Shown here: in pieces, positions 1 through 10,968 of the stretch
Numbering within the stretch: the first letter of the stretch is position 1
How the letters are laid out: each line of letters opens with the position of its first letter
Assembly (NCBI GenBank): GCA_003024785.1
Contig: PUQB01000029.1
Coordinates: 596,530-660,529, forward strand
Length of the DNA stretch: 64,000 nt
Direction of reading: 5' to 3'
Origin: Selaginella tamariscina
Taxonomy: Eukaryota > Streptophyta > Lycopodiopsida > Selaginellales > Selaginellaceae
Made by a program: the position numbers and the translations under genes
The notes under the pieces: model-generated
Seen by the model: only the letters and a program-made list of their open reading frames with translations
The model's database searches: none
What the model was told of the DNA's origin: nothing

Positions 1-3000
1 AGCCACTGCCGATACCAATGTAGTCCAGAAGAAGACAACCGCGCGCTGAGTCGTCCACCTCCCCCTGAACACCCCTGCGTTTCATGAGCGTTAAATGGCC
101 CACATGGTGCAGCCCCGAATGAAGTACCACTGACTCGACGACATCCCCAGCGGCTCTTCCATTGTATCTAAGGCGAGGCCCGGACTAAAACTGGGAAGGT
201 CTCTGTCCCCCTTCACAACCCACACGCCGGCTGACTTTGAAACATAAATCGCGTGCTCCCCAAGGCAAGCTAGCTCCCAGCTTACTAGCGCGTCCTGCCG
301 ACATACCTGCTTCACGACCCGCAGTGCATGAGCCCAGATTTCCTGCGCACACACGCACTCCCAGAAACAGTGCCGCTCCGACTCCAACGTCCCGCAAGCC
401 TCGCACCCCTGAGCCGAGAGCCCCCAGATATTCCCGTGCATAGCCAGACTGTTCTGGAAGAAGCATCCACATCATCGCCTTAATGGCTGCCGGCCACGGA
501 CCGACCAAAGCTCCCGCCCGAAATCCTTGCTCAACCCTCGCAGGAGACCAGCTGCATGTAAGTGATCAGCCAGCTTGGAGACCGGGCGCTTTACCCAGTA
601 GCAATCTGCGTCCCATTCCAGGTTGTAATTGAAGAAGCTGCTCCCCGATTCTCCTGCAGTCCACCTCCACGCCTTGGGATCGAAGTCAAGTTTTCCACAG
701 CCCCTTTGCGAAAAAGGTACAACACTCTCCACTCACCATGTCGGACGCTTGGATCCACACAGGGGTACTTGTTCGCCATGTCTACCACCCGTGCTAACCG
801 CGCCAATGACAGATCTGGCAACTGGGTGATCGCGATCTCATGTGGCTGCAGCAAACCGTCCTCTCTTGAGACTCGAAATCTCGCCCCTTCCATGCCTGCC
901 ACATCATACACAAACCACACCGTAGATCCCCCCTGTTCCTCAATGAGCAGCCAATCCCCTGTTTTGATCCCCTGCTCCTGCCAATCTCCATCTCCCGCAG
1001 CCCGATCGGGCATAACAAGGGTCTTGACTGCGTGTTGCATGGTCTCCGTTACCACACGTATCGGGTGATCCTCCCACCTTTGAATCCAATGAGCTTCCAA
1101 AGGCGTTTCTCCCACCTGCAAATCCTCTAGCTGTTGGACCCACCGCAACCCAGCCTTGTGCCACCGTCGGAAGCAATCCCGCATCGATTGCGGCATCCTT
1201 TCATCACCTAAGATCCAGCCCTCCTCTGACCGCATTAGCTCGTGAAGAAACACGGGGTGTCTCAGATATTCAGCGCGGCATCCGGGACAACGGGGTACAA
1301 AGCCCCTTGAGCTTCTCCCAGGTGCCGAGAAAGCTTGCCTGAAAAGGATTCCTTTGATTACCGGGAGCCGGAGCGCCGAAGCTGCCAGAAACCACACGCT
1401 GTCCTGTGCCCATTGCACCACTCTTCCAGATCCCCGGGCTGGCCGTACCCGCTCTAAGAAGTCTCGCAATAAGATCTTCCATGGTTGACTCCCGAGTGAC
1501 AACCCCCTGATCACCAACTTAACCAACAACGCTTGAGCTGCTTCCAACGGAGGGATCAAGCCCAGGCCACCTTCAGACTTCGGCATGGTGCACGACTCCC
1601 ATCTAACACGGGCTTGTAGCGCATGCGTTGGCCAGCTCCTTTCCAGATGTACGCGTGCCAGTAAAGCTTCAATTTTCTTCATTGTCTCCACGTTGACGCT
1701 CCATACACCTGCGAAAAACCAGAGGCTCCCAAGCAGGACGTTGTTAGTGACCGTGGCACGCGCAGGGAAGGACAATTTCCTTTTCCCCCATTGAGTAATG
1801 TGACTGGCCACGCGCTCTAGCACAAAGACACTCTGACGTACCGAATCGTATCGTGCACCAATCTGGAAGCCAAGGTATCTAGTGGTGGCTCCTCTCTCCA
1901 CCCATTGAAAGCCCCAGTCACGCCCCCAGGTCGGGGGATCCCCCTCACCAAGCCAGATCCCCTTGGACTTGCCCCCCAATTGGTTTTCGCTCCAAGCCGC
2001 TAAGTTGAAAGCGCTCCAGCAGGCGTTTAACCGTGTCTAGGTTCTCCTCCTCACCTGCTAGTAGAAGACCAGCGTCGTCCGCAAATAGGCTGTCCAGTAC
2101 CTCCTGCTGTATTCCCCTGTCTGCTCCTACCAGAACAAGCTGATCAGGAAGTGGTATGCCACGTGGACGCCTGGGTCTACGTGCCAAAAGGTGGGCGTGA
2201 AGCGCCTCTGCCTGCAAGGAATAGGTACGGGGCCAGCGGGCACCCCTGTCAAACAGACCTTCGCAGCTCGATCGTCCACTCATCCTTCCGTTTAGGATCA
2301 AGCAGCTCTTTGAGTGACGGTACAGCCGAGACACCCATCTCACGAACGTCCGTGGAATGCCCTTCTTCACCATCACTGCTTCCATGAACGACCAATCCAC
2401 TCGATTGTACGCCTTCTCCGCGTCCAACAGAAGCAAGCAGTGTCCTCGGCAAGCCCCTGTGCACGTTCCCCAGCCAACAACATCGTTGCCACGTTCTCAT
2501 ATAGTTGCCTCCCCTTCACGAAACCGCACTGGGACGAGCTCATAATCACCTGCATGATCGCCGCAACCGGTTGGCTAGTGTCTTGGCTACAATCTTGTAA
2601 CATGAGTTCATCATGGAAATTGGTCGCCAGCTGCGCACCAACGTGGGATCTGATGACCTTCCTTTGGCAGAGCTATCATACCCTTGCATACCTGCCAGCC
2701 CATGCGCCATCATCAGGCCTAGCACACGCGTCCGTCCATTCCCTGTGTACAGCCGCTCCTATCCAATTCCACGAGTTCGCGAAGAAGGACATTGGGATCC
2801 CATCCAGCCCGGTGCCCTGTCTCCACGGCACAATTCCCGCATCGCCAATCGCTCTCCTCCTCCGTGAATGGTTGGACTAGTCTCCGCTGCATCTCCGATG
2901 TCACACAAGGATCCACAGCTGCTAGAACCACATCACACGCCTGCCTTCGCGCAGCGGACCATGGCTCTGCAGAAAAGAGTCTCCTGAAGTATTCCACACC

Positions 3001-3228
3001 TACCTCCATCATCTCTTGCGGATCCTCGCGTAACCGCCCCTCATCGTCCTGGAGACCTACCACTGGCTTGCTCCTCAGTGTGGGCTTGATGGCGCGATAG
3101 AACTCTGCGTTCAGCCTCTTCTCATTGGAGTACCAGCGCTGCATCCGGAGTCGCATGCAATCACGAACCTTCAAGTCCTCCAGTCCTTCCAGGTGCTTCT
3201 TCACCACCTCTCTCCTAGCCACCACCAT
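1..3228 (-). pseudogene. LINE ORF2: reverse transcriptase and cysteine-rich C-terminus
   Basis: Segment 3,228-2,719 is the RT N-terminal region. Segment 2,436-1,945 carries LLLDAEKAYNRVDW (first catalytic Asp) and SLFADDAGLLL (the FADD form of the YxDD catalytic box). Segment 1,979-591 is the thumb and connection region. The zinc-finger-like domain of plant LINE RTs (zf-RVT) follows at about 410-330: GCEACGTLESERHCFWEC. At least three frame changes interrupt the ORF (near 2,600, 1,960 and 730). The C-terminal end runs past the window start; in the second copy it ends near 9,220. Confidence 0.8.
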
Positions 3229-3299
3229 CCGTTATCCGGGTAACGACACAGAAGCCGTTCGCACGCCGCCAGACTCCCGCGGACTGCTCTCACTGATGA

Positions 3300-4268
3300 T
3301 GCTTGGCCTTTTGATCTGCACGGCACCAACGAGACACTTCCTGGAGGAACTCGCTCAGAGGCCAACCGGTCCTTCTGGTCCTCTGAGTTGCCAAATCTCT
3401 TCCAGTTTCGCCCTCGTCTCCGGGTCACCTATATACCGAGATGTGATTGCCGCAGGACGCGAATCAAGATCCGGCCTAGCCATGATCCTTACGAAGAGCG
3501 AAACCGGCGCGTGATCCGAGAGAGTGAAGCCTTCCCACCTACGCATCCACCCACATTTCTCCAAGACCCACGCAGACCCGTATATCCTGTCCAGTCTCCT
3601 GTGGAGGACCTCTCCCCCCGGTGCGACCCCTGTTCGAGTAAACCGCGGCGTGTGTGCCCGAAAGGAAGAGGCCCCGAATACGTCCTGTATCCCCATCACC
3701 ACCTGCAACGTTCTCCATGCTTGTTGTTCCGCTTGTCCCACCGCTGATCCCACGTACCGCGTAAAGCCACTTGGTGTGCTCGTGTCCAGTTCCGACTCAA
3801 TCATGTTGAAGTCTCCAAGCACCACCCACTCGTCCACCTGAGCCGGCAATGCCCCCTGTAACGTGCGCCAGAACGTCCCTCGCTGCCCATCCTCATTTGG
3901 TGCATAGACGTTGAGTATCCCGACACGCGTGCGCTGCAACTGTAAACTAGATACTGTGCTCTGCCACGGATGATGATACCCTGTCTCTGTATTAGCCCTG
4001 CCCATCTACTGCTTACGCAAAGCAAAGTACCTCCTGTCCTCCCAACCGCGGGGTTCCACATCCGCGTATATCCTGGAAGGATCCAGCATCCTTCCCCCAC
4101 CATTGCAGCAGAAATGTGGTGCTCCTGAAACGCCGCTATGTCTACCTTCGCTGACTGACTACCCATCTCCGCCATGCAAAGCCCAAGACGCGCACGCCTA
4201 CGCTGCCCGTAGGTGTCCGAGTTGGCAAGGCCCCGCACATTCCATGTCATCACGTGCAGATCCGTCAT
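3300..4268 (-). pseudogene. LINE ORF2: AP endonuclease part
   Basis: A candidate ORF2 start at 4,268 gives the endonuclease signature MTWNVRGL, then the acidic-residue motif AFQEHH. After a frame change near 4,000 come LNVYAPN, VLGDFN, RLDRIYGS and TLSDHAPVSLF. These are the ordered catalytic motifs (Asn, Glu, Tyr, Asp-x-Asn, Ser-Asp-His) of the APE-type endonucleases of L1 LINEs, which nick target DNA to prime reverse transcription. All catalytic residues that I can read are kept even though the frame is broken, which suggests fairly recent decay. Confidence 0.8.
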
Positions 4269-4289
4269 GAGACCTACGGGAAGCTGGGT

Positions 4290-6713
4290 CAGGGATCTGA
4301 CCCGTGTCCTCGACCCACTCCAACGACTCTGGGATCTTCAGAAGTATGTCCGCCTCCAGTTCCGCAACCACGAAATCCTGCTCCGGTGGTTTGCTTGCTG
4401 GTCTAATGCGCATCGCGCCCGGTTGGGCTTGCAGAGCACTCTCCAGGAAAGATGTCAGTTGCGGCGCCAGGGGACGATTGCCACACACAGGTGCCAGCAA
4501 AGGCCCCGAAGCGCCATCGGGCAGCTTCATCATCAGCAGCTGCTTGTCCGTCATCCTAAGCGCCATCGCCATAGGTACAGCCTACATGGCTTCGAAGGCC
4601 ATGCAGGACCCATGGCCGCTTCTCTTCGCCGCATCCTCCTCCTCTTCCATCCTGTCTCTATGTGCCCGCTCCTCCGGTGTGAGGTGGTTCAGAAGGACAT
4701 GGACCTGGCCTGAGCTAGCTTCCGTCCGTGCCCGACTTCCACCCACTGTCTCTCTCGGCACTTTCGAGGGGGTGCCCGATCGCCAATCTCTTCCGTTGAT
4801 TCTGCATGCCGCCCTTATCTCCAAAAGGTCCTGCCAAGGTGGCCTTTCCAGTCCGCTGGGCCCACGTGCCCAATTTAGCCTTCACTCCTTTCACAGGTAT
4901 CCCCTCCGCTTTTCTCTTCTTCAGTCTGCTCTGACTCCTCTGCCGAGGTCTTGGCGTCACCGCCCGCTCTTCTCCTCCTCCTTTCCACCTCGTCATTCTG
5001 TTCTGCATGCTGAAGGGCGCCAAATCGACCACCCACCGTGGTCTGGACCGGGCGAACCGGGGTTTCCTGGTTCACAGATCGAGCCTTCTGCTTTCGTTGG
5101 ACCGGGGTCCAGTTTCCTTCTTCCTCGCCGTTCTTCTCAGGTACGTTCTCCTTCCCCCATGCCTGTCTCTTCTTCTTCGCTGCCAGGACAGGACATGAGG
5201 CGATCACGTGACCATTGACCTTGCAGAATCTGCAAGCGAGGCGTCCTCCACGCAGCGTCACTTTGATGTCTGCACCACGTATCCGCACTACCTTCGGTAC
5301 GTCCTCCACCTTCGTACCCCGCAACCTCAGTCGGACCGGCCCCTTCACCCCAGGCACCGTCTCCACAAAACCATACTCGTGCGCGCCAAAAGCCTGAGCT
5401 AGGCAACGCATCAGAGGTGCAGATCTGCAGCAGAAAGTCGGGATGTCCCACAATTCCACCTCCAGATCCTCTTCTCTTGCAAGGTAAGCTTCCTTCTCCT
5501 GCGGGCAGCACTCCGGGATCCACTTAAGGATCCTAGCCCAGTACGGTCCATGCGTAGTGATCTCTGTGCCAGGAAAGCTTCCATGCATGACGCATCACTG
5601 AGTTCACCTTCAAAGCATCCACGCCCCAAGTTCCGCATGGCCACCACCGAGCATTGCAAGCCAGGATCACCAAGAGAAGCATTGATCCAATCCCTGATCT
5701 CCGAGGTAGGCGGGATTTTACCTCCGAAGATAATGGTGAACATGGTCCCGCAAGACACCATCTGTTGGCGCTCAGCTTCCACCGCAGATAGCTCCTCCTG
5801 GGACAGATCCAAGACCACACGATGGCCCTCCTCCAGATCTTCCATGTGAGATACCTTCGCCTTGTCGATCTCCTCCACCTTTGTCACCCCCGTCAGCACC
5901 GGCACTCTCACCCTCAACGATTCAGGTAAAGACTCTCTTCCCTTCCATGCATTCCTCGGGGAGACTGCTTCCACAAGCTCCGCTGGTTTGTCCCTCAGGG
6001 ACACTACCGTTTCCACCACCGCAGGTCCCCCGTTACCCGAGCTCATCCTACGATCTCCGCCAACGCCATCTCCCTTCCCTGCTATTGGTCCTTGTCCCTG
6101 GTCTTCCCGAGAGGGCTGCTCCCCTGTTTGTCTGCTCCATTGTCGCTTATCTCCCTTAATGGCCCCTCCCGAGACCTGTCCACCTCTCTCAGACCCTGCA
6201 CAGCCTGCACCTGTCCCTTCTTCCCTCCCAGAACGGCCATTTCTTCCTCCGCTCCATCCCATGCACTTCGAATCACCTGGCTGTTCACCACTTCCTTCCT
6301 TCTAGCCTCCTCCAAGCTCACCACCACACGTTCCCCGACCGCTCGCAAGCACACACGGACCCATTTCTGACTTGTCTTCGAGCTGCTCCCTGCCACTTCC
6401 GCCTCACCAAGGTCAACCGCGGCCTCACCCGGCCCTGACAGAGGTTGACCACTGTCGCCGCAAACTCCTCGAGCATCTGACCAAGCTCCACGCGTCGTGT
6501 ACCACCATCGACTACCACACTCCTTGGAGAACCCACCGACATGCGTGTCGAGGCTTCATCCATTTCCTTGAGTAGCTCCTCCCATGCTGTGTCATCGGCA
6601 ATCGTTCCTTGCGTCTGTTCTCTCGCCTTCCATTCCCGCTCCGCATCCTCAGGATCTTCTGTAAAACTCCACACCGCTCTGGAAGGCAGAGGGGGATCCC
6701 CTTCCCCATCCAT
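4290..6713 (-). pseudogene. LINE ORF1 (gag-like, CCHC zinc knuckle)
   Basis: The reading frame begins near 6,713 and continues through at least four minus-strand segments (6,713-6,318, 6,262-5,411, 5,588-4,875, 4,572-4,198), so it is frame-shifted several times. The central part has the layout of the DUF4283-type RNA-binding domain of plant L1 ORF1 proteins. It is followed by a C-X2-C-X4-H-X4-C knuckle (CRFCKVNGHVIASC) at about 5,234-5,193. The tail is basic and low in complexity. An ORF1 protein would coat the LINE RNA. Assignment to ORF1 rests on the knuckle and on its position before the endonuclease. Confidence 0.65.
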
Positions 6714-6731
6714 AGTAACTCAAAATCTCCC

Positions 6732-7569
6732 TCAGTCCAGTCCCTCAAAAAAATCAGACTGCTTCCAACCAAACCTCTCCTTGCACAACGCCTCCAGTTC
6801 TTCCTGCATGTTCTCATTCTTGCCTCCCGGGATCTTCAACAGCTTCCATCCTCCCAACTCGCCCTGCATGAGAATCCTTGACCTGCTCCGCTCATCCATC
6901 CACATCAGCCAAACAGTCTGCTCCTGTAGGCTAGTGACACCCATCCCCCCCACAGAACCTTCAGAAATCTCTTCCTCCAGAGCCCGCACACTTCCTTCCA
7001 GCTCCAATGGGGGGGACTGTAGCACCGGCCTTACTTCTACCCTCTCCAAGTCAGCCTCCTCCTCCAGGGCATCATCGTCGACCACTCCTTTGGCTCGCTT
7101 AGCTAGCACGACCGCATAGTTTGACAACAGATCCGCGCGCTGATTCTGCTCCCTTGGCACGTGACTGATATCCACCTCCTGGAACGCGTCCAACAGTACA
7201 CATACCCGCTCGTGTAACACCTGCAGACCCTTCGTCCTCACGTTCACCTCTCCCTTGACCTGCTGCATCATCAGCTTAGAGTCAACCCGCACCTTAAGCC
7301 TCTTCACTCCTTCCTCGCGGGCCATCAATAACCCAATCGTCAGCGCCCAATACTCCGCCTGGTTATTGGTGGCGCGCTTCAGACCCTGCACCGTCTCCTT
7401 CACCAATTCTCCGCCCTCGACTCAAAGTGGCACCTGCACCCGCTGCGCCCTTCGGGTTCTCCTTGACCGCACCGTCTGTGTGCAACACATACCATTCTCC
7501 CATGGCTTCTTTCTGACGACACCTCTCTGCTTCATCCATTGCACCCTCCAAGTTCCTCGGACGAACCAC
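6732..7569 (-). pseudogene. LINE RNase H-like ORF (first ORF)
   Basis: Two overlapping minus-strand frames (7,569-7,363 and 7,406-6,732) together show an RNase H fold: LHTDGAVKENPKGAAGAGA at the start (first catalytic Asp in TDGA), then NNQAEYWAL (catalytic Glu), RVDSKLM (Asp), and HVPREQNQRAD near the end. The order and spacing fit the plant or archaea-like type I RNase H domain known from some L1 elements. A one-base frame change near 7,410 separates the halves. About 120 further residues follow the domain and match nothing I recognise. The stop at 6,732 lies about 18 bases before the next candidate start (6,713). In known plant L1s this domain is usually linked to the RT ORF, so its place here is odd. 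Confidence 0.7.
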
Positions 7570-7739
7570 CTCGAGATCCCAGAGACTTCGCAGTTCTCTG
7601 CAGGACCCGCTGATCGAAGCCGACGCGTCGAAAACACGGACCCTTCCTTACGCGACATCGCCTCCCTGTTCCCCTGTTTCCTCTCCCCTGTTTGGCAACC
7701 TAATCCGGAGCCCTGCTTCAGCTCCCCTGTTTTAACTCT

Positions 7740-8070
7740 GTAACCCTACCCAATGCCCTGATTCTGCTTCCCTGCTCCAACTCTGTTCCCCTGCCTCGGC
7801 ACCCTAACCTGCTGCCCTAATTCCACCCCCTGTGACCCTGTTCTACGCCAGAGCCCTAATTTCTACTAAGGAACCCTAATTATCCTGATGAACCCTAATT
7901 ACCCCTGTTTGAGCAATCTGACAAATCCCTCTCTCGCCCCAGATCCACTGCGAATCTAAGCTGAGCCTTACTACCCATCTGCAATTCCTCCTACGGCCCA
8001 CCAAGATCTGCCTCCAATTTCAAGAACCGAACAACCTCGCCCTGCACAAACCCTAAGCCGCGCCCCAGCG
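7740..8070 (-). promoter_or_regulatory. LINE leader rich in telobox-like AACCCTAA motifs
   Basis: This stretch upstream of the LINE ORFs repeats CCCTGTT and CCCTAA-type motifs. Clear AACCCTAA copies lie near 7,872, 7,893 and 8,055, and degenerate CCCTAA copies lie between about 7,797 and 7,856. On the element's own strand they read TTAGGG-like. AAACCCTAA is the plant telobox, a known promoter element. Its use as an internal promoter here is inference. Confidence 0.4.
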
Positions 8071-8360
8071 CCGACCACACTCCAATCTGCTGGTAAGAAC
8101 TGCAAATCGTGTCTGTACTCCCTACAACACCCTTCCCTGGATCATGCTAGACCTACCCATACACAAATCCTCTAAAATCTCCTACTGTGCTACCCACCGA
8201 CCCATCTTCACCAAAACACTAAGAAATCACCTAGAAAATGCATGGCGCCTGGAGGGCGCCACACAGCACGCATCCTAGACGGATTCTACATGCTCCAAAT
8301 GCCCAAATCTAGAAACTTGTCAAAAACGCTCCTCCTGCAATCCCCGCAATGCAATCCGCT

Positions 8361-8402
8361 GCAATCGTGTTGATATGACCCCGCAATCGTGTTGATATGA
8401 CC
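8361..8402. repeat. 20-bp direct duplication
   Basis: GCAATCGTGTTGATATGACC occurs at 8,361-8,380 and again at 8,383-8,402, separated by two bases. It lies between the 5' side of the first LINE and the repeat-rich block before the second. Confidence 0.8.
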
Positions 8403-8539
8403 CGACACTCGGACATGTTAAGGAAGTTTATGTGTTTATTCATGGAGCATATACAAGCACACTCTTCCTGGTTTTCCTTCTACGTTTGTGTCCTAGCCTC
8501 CTACCTATCTCTACTACTTTAGCAAAAATTGTATATACA

Positions 8540-8745
8540 AAGTGCCACGTCATCCTCCACGTCGGCTGCCACGTCATCCTACACGTCACCAGCCACGTCA
8601 TCTTCCACGTCATCTGCCATGTCTTTCTCCCCATGTCATCTGCCATGTCATCCTCCACGTCATCTGCCATGTCATTCTCCACATCATCTGTCACGTCATC
8701 CTCCATGTCACTCGCCACGTCATCCTCCACATCAAAGCAGTATTC
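8540..8745. repeat. 12-bp minisatellite of ACGTCA motifs
   Basis: About 16 tandem copies of a 12-bp unit related to CACGTCATCCTC and CACGTCATCTGC, alternating to give a 24-bp super-period. Each copy contains ACGTCA or a one-base variant, the core bound by bZIP (TGA/CREB-type) factors. The array lies between the two LINEs and may belong to the 3' region of the second one. Confidence 0.8.
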
Positions 8746-8892
8746 ACTCGGTATTCATAAAGTGTCCGCCTTGCTAACCAAGGAACCAGGTAACTAAGCC
8801 ATCATAAAGGAAGTCCTAAGACTCTGCCGTACAGCCCTTAATTAGAAAGAAGAGAAACTGTCTTCGTATCCTGGAAGGGTCCTGAGCAGGCT

Positions 8893-9078
8893 TAACTTCT
8901 CTCCCTGATGCTCCCATGGGGAGCAGAAAAGCGTGAAAGGGAGCGTAGCTTCCCCGCCTGAAGGATCGCTTCAGTATGCACAAGGATACGGGAGATTCTC
9001 AGTAAGCCAAACTTCTCTCCTTTGCGGTCCCCTGGGGAGCCAGAGAGCATGAAAGGGACGCAATTCCCCGCCTACAGG
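8893..9078. repeat. Two copies of a 70-bp unit containing a hairpin
   Basis: Unit 1 (8,893-8,964) and unit 2 (9,009-9,078) share AACTTCTCTCC at the start, a GC-rich palindrome in the middle (GCTCCCATGGGGAGC in unit 1, GGTCCCCTGGGGAGCC in unit 2), GTGAAAGGGA or ATGAAAGGGA, and TTCCCCGCCT at the end. The period is about 116 bp. Changes fall mostly in the palindrome loop, which suggests a conserved stem. Confidence 0.7.
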
Positions 9079-9219
9079 AACCATCCGTCACTCATTCATT
9101 CTACAAGACCAGGTCGCAAAGGGCACTCTCTCTAGGCTCGAAATCACTGACTCAATGCTCAGCTCATCAGACAACCTCACTGATACTTCTGCGTCTACTA
9201 ACTTTGCGGGCGTTCCTAA

Positions 9220-10839
9220 TCATGACACCAGCAGCCATCTAGGCGGGCTCCACCTCCACCTGACTTGGTTCTGCCTTTTAATCCCCAAGCATGGTATCCA
9301 CAGCCGCTCCATCAAGTCGTGTTCATTTAAGTCCCCCCTTTCGCGAGATATCTCATGATACGATGAGACAGACGAAACTAGCGTAGTCCAGAAAAATGTT
9401 ACTGCTCGCTGAATCGGCCACCTGCTTCCTTTGAATACGCCTGCATTCCGCGAACGCCAAATGGTTCCACAGTGCACAACCTCTCACGAAGTACCAGTGT
9501 ATCGAAGAAACCCCTGGTGGTTCCTCCACTATGTCCATGGTTAATCCGGGATTAAAGCAGGGGCGCTCCACACCATCAGCTTTCACGATCCACACTCCGA
9601 CAGACTTAGCTAAGTGAGATGCATGCTCCCCCAAACACGCAACTTCCCAGCTGATCAAAGCATCCGCTCGGCTCAGATGTTGCACCAACCTTAGAGCATG
9701 TGCCCATACCTCTCGTGCGCATATACATTCCCAAAAGCAATGGCGTTCTGTTTCCAGTGTACCGCAAGCTTCACAACCCTGATACGGCAGTCCCCTCACG
9801 TTACCTCGAACTGCTAAACTATCCTGTAGCATTAGCCACATCATGGTTTTGATATTTGACGGCCATGCGCCTGCCCACAGCTCCCTTCCGAAATCTCTGC
9901 TCAATCCGCGTGGTAATCCTGCCGCGTGCAGCTGATCTGCTAGTTTCGATACTGGTCGTCTGCCCAGGAATAGCCTCCTGCCCATGCGCGGCTCATAGCT
10001 GAAGAAGTCCCCCCCTGCTCGCTCGAATTCCAGCTCCAGGCCTTCGGATCAAACGTGAGCTCCTCTACTGCCTGCTTATGAAACCAGTACAATATCCTCC
10101 AGTCGCCGTGCCTGACCCTCGGATCCACAGTTAGGCGTTTCCGTTCCATGTCCACCACTCGCACCAGCTTGGCATGTGTTAAATCTGGCAATGGTTCAAT
10201 CCTCACTCGGTGGGGATGCAACAGCCCGTCCTTGCCCGCCTGGAATCTCGCCCCTTCACCGCCGATTCTGTTGTATATATGCCACACCTGATCTCCCAGT
10301 ACGATCCAATGTCCATCTGCAAATTCCTGCGTTTGCCATGCGCTTGACTGTCGCAACTTGTCTCGTGCCACCAGCAGCATCCTCACAGCTTGCCGCATTG
10401 ACTCTGTCACGGATCTCATCTGTGATCCTTCCCATTGTCCGATCCATCGTGTCTGATTCTCCTCTGTCGACGTCAACTCGTCCAATTGTTGCACCGTACG
10501 CAGCCCTGCTCTGTGCCACCGGCGAAACGTATCTCGAATTACCTGTGGTGATCTCTCATCACCCAATGGGTAGCCATCCTCTGAACTCATCAATGCTTGT
10601 AGAAAGATTGGATGCCTCGTATTCCGCTTTGCACCCCGGCATCTTTGGACGTAGAGCTGTCTTCAACTTTTCCCAACTGCTCAGCAGTTTGCCGCAAAAG
10701 GACTCGCGCACCACAGGCAGTTTCAATGTCGATGTTGCGAATATCCATCTCATCCCGTGCCCATTCTGCTGTTCGTCCAGTGGAGCGTGCCGGACGCACC
10801 CTCACCATTATATCCCTGAGCATGACTTTCCATGGTTGC
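9220..10839 (-). mobile_element. 5'-truncated LINE, relative of the first copy
   Basis: Minus-strand segments 10,823-10,559, 10,593-9,940, 9,985-9,353 and 9,477-9,220 match the last third of the first LINE's ORF2, including the cysteine-rich domain (GCEACGTLETERHCFWEC). The final ORF ends at 9,220 with a WRSRN-type C-terminal region usual in plant LINE RTs. Similarity to the first copy stops near 10,839, inside the thumb region, so the copy lacks ORF1, the endonuclease and the RT core. 5' truncation is typical of LINE insertion. It lies directly upstream of the LON2 exons and probably inside a LON2 intron. Confidence 0.8.
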
Positions 10840-10968
10840 GTACTATATTACGTAGTCGATTATTGATTTGTACACACACATATACATATATACTGTTGTT
10901 TACAACCACTATTACCACTAAGGATTTAGTTTATTGGATGAACTTAATTAAGACTTGGTTATTTGCAG

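Larger units (their letters stand above)
1..8350 (-). mobile_element. L1-type LINE, near full length, frame-broken
   Basis: On the minus strand the order is: leader (about 8,350-7,600), RNase H-like ORF, gag-like ORF1 with a CCHC knuckle, apurinic endonuclease, reverse transcriptase, and a cysteine-rich C-terminal domain that runs to position 1. This is the architecture of plant L1 elements, apart from the RNase H ORF lying at the 5' end. The block is GC-rich against the AT-rich remainder of the window. Every ORF is split across frames, so this copy is probably inactive. Its 3' end and any poly(A) tail lie outside the window. The 5' boundary is only approximate because no target-site duplication can be checked. 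A diverged relative lies at about 9.2-10.8 kb on the same strand. Confidence 0.85.

Noticed and set aside
8432-8797. 121-codon ORF over the ACGTCA minisatellite.
   Set aside because: It simply translates the 12-bp repeat (HVI-type periodic residues); an open frame exists on both strands because the period is a multiple of three.
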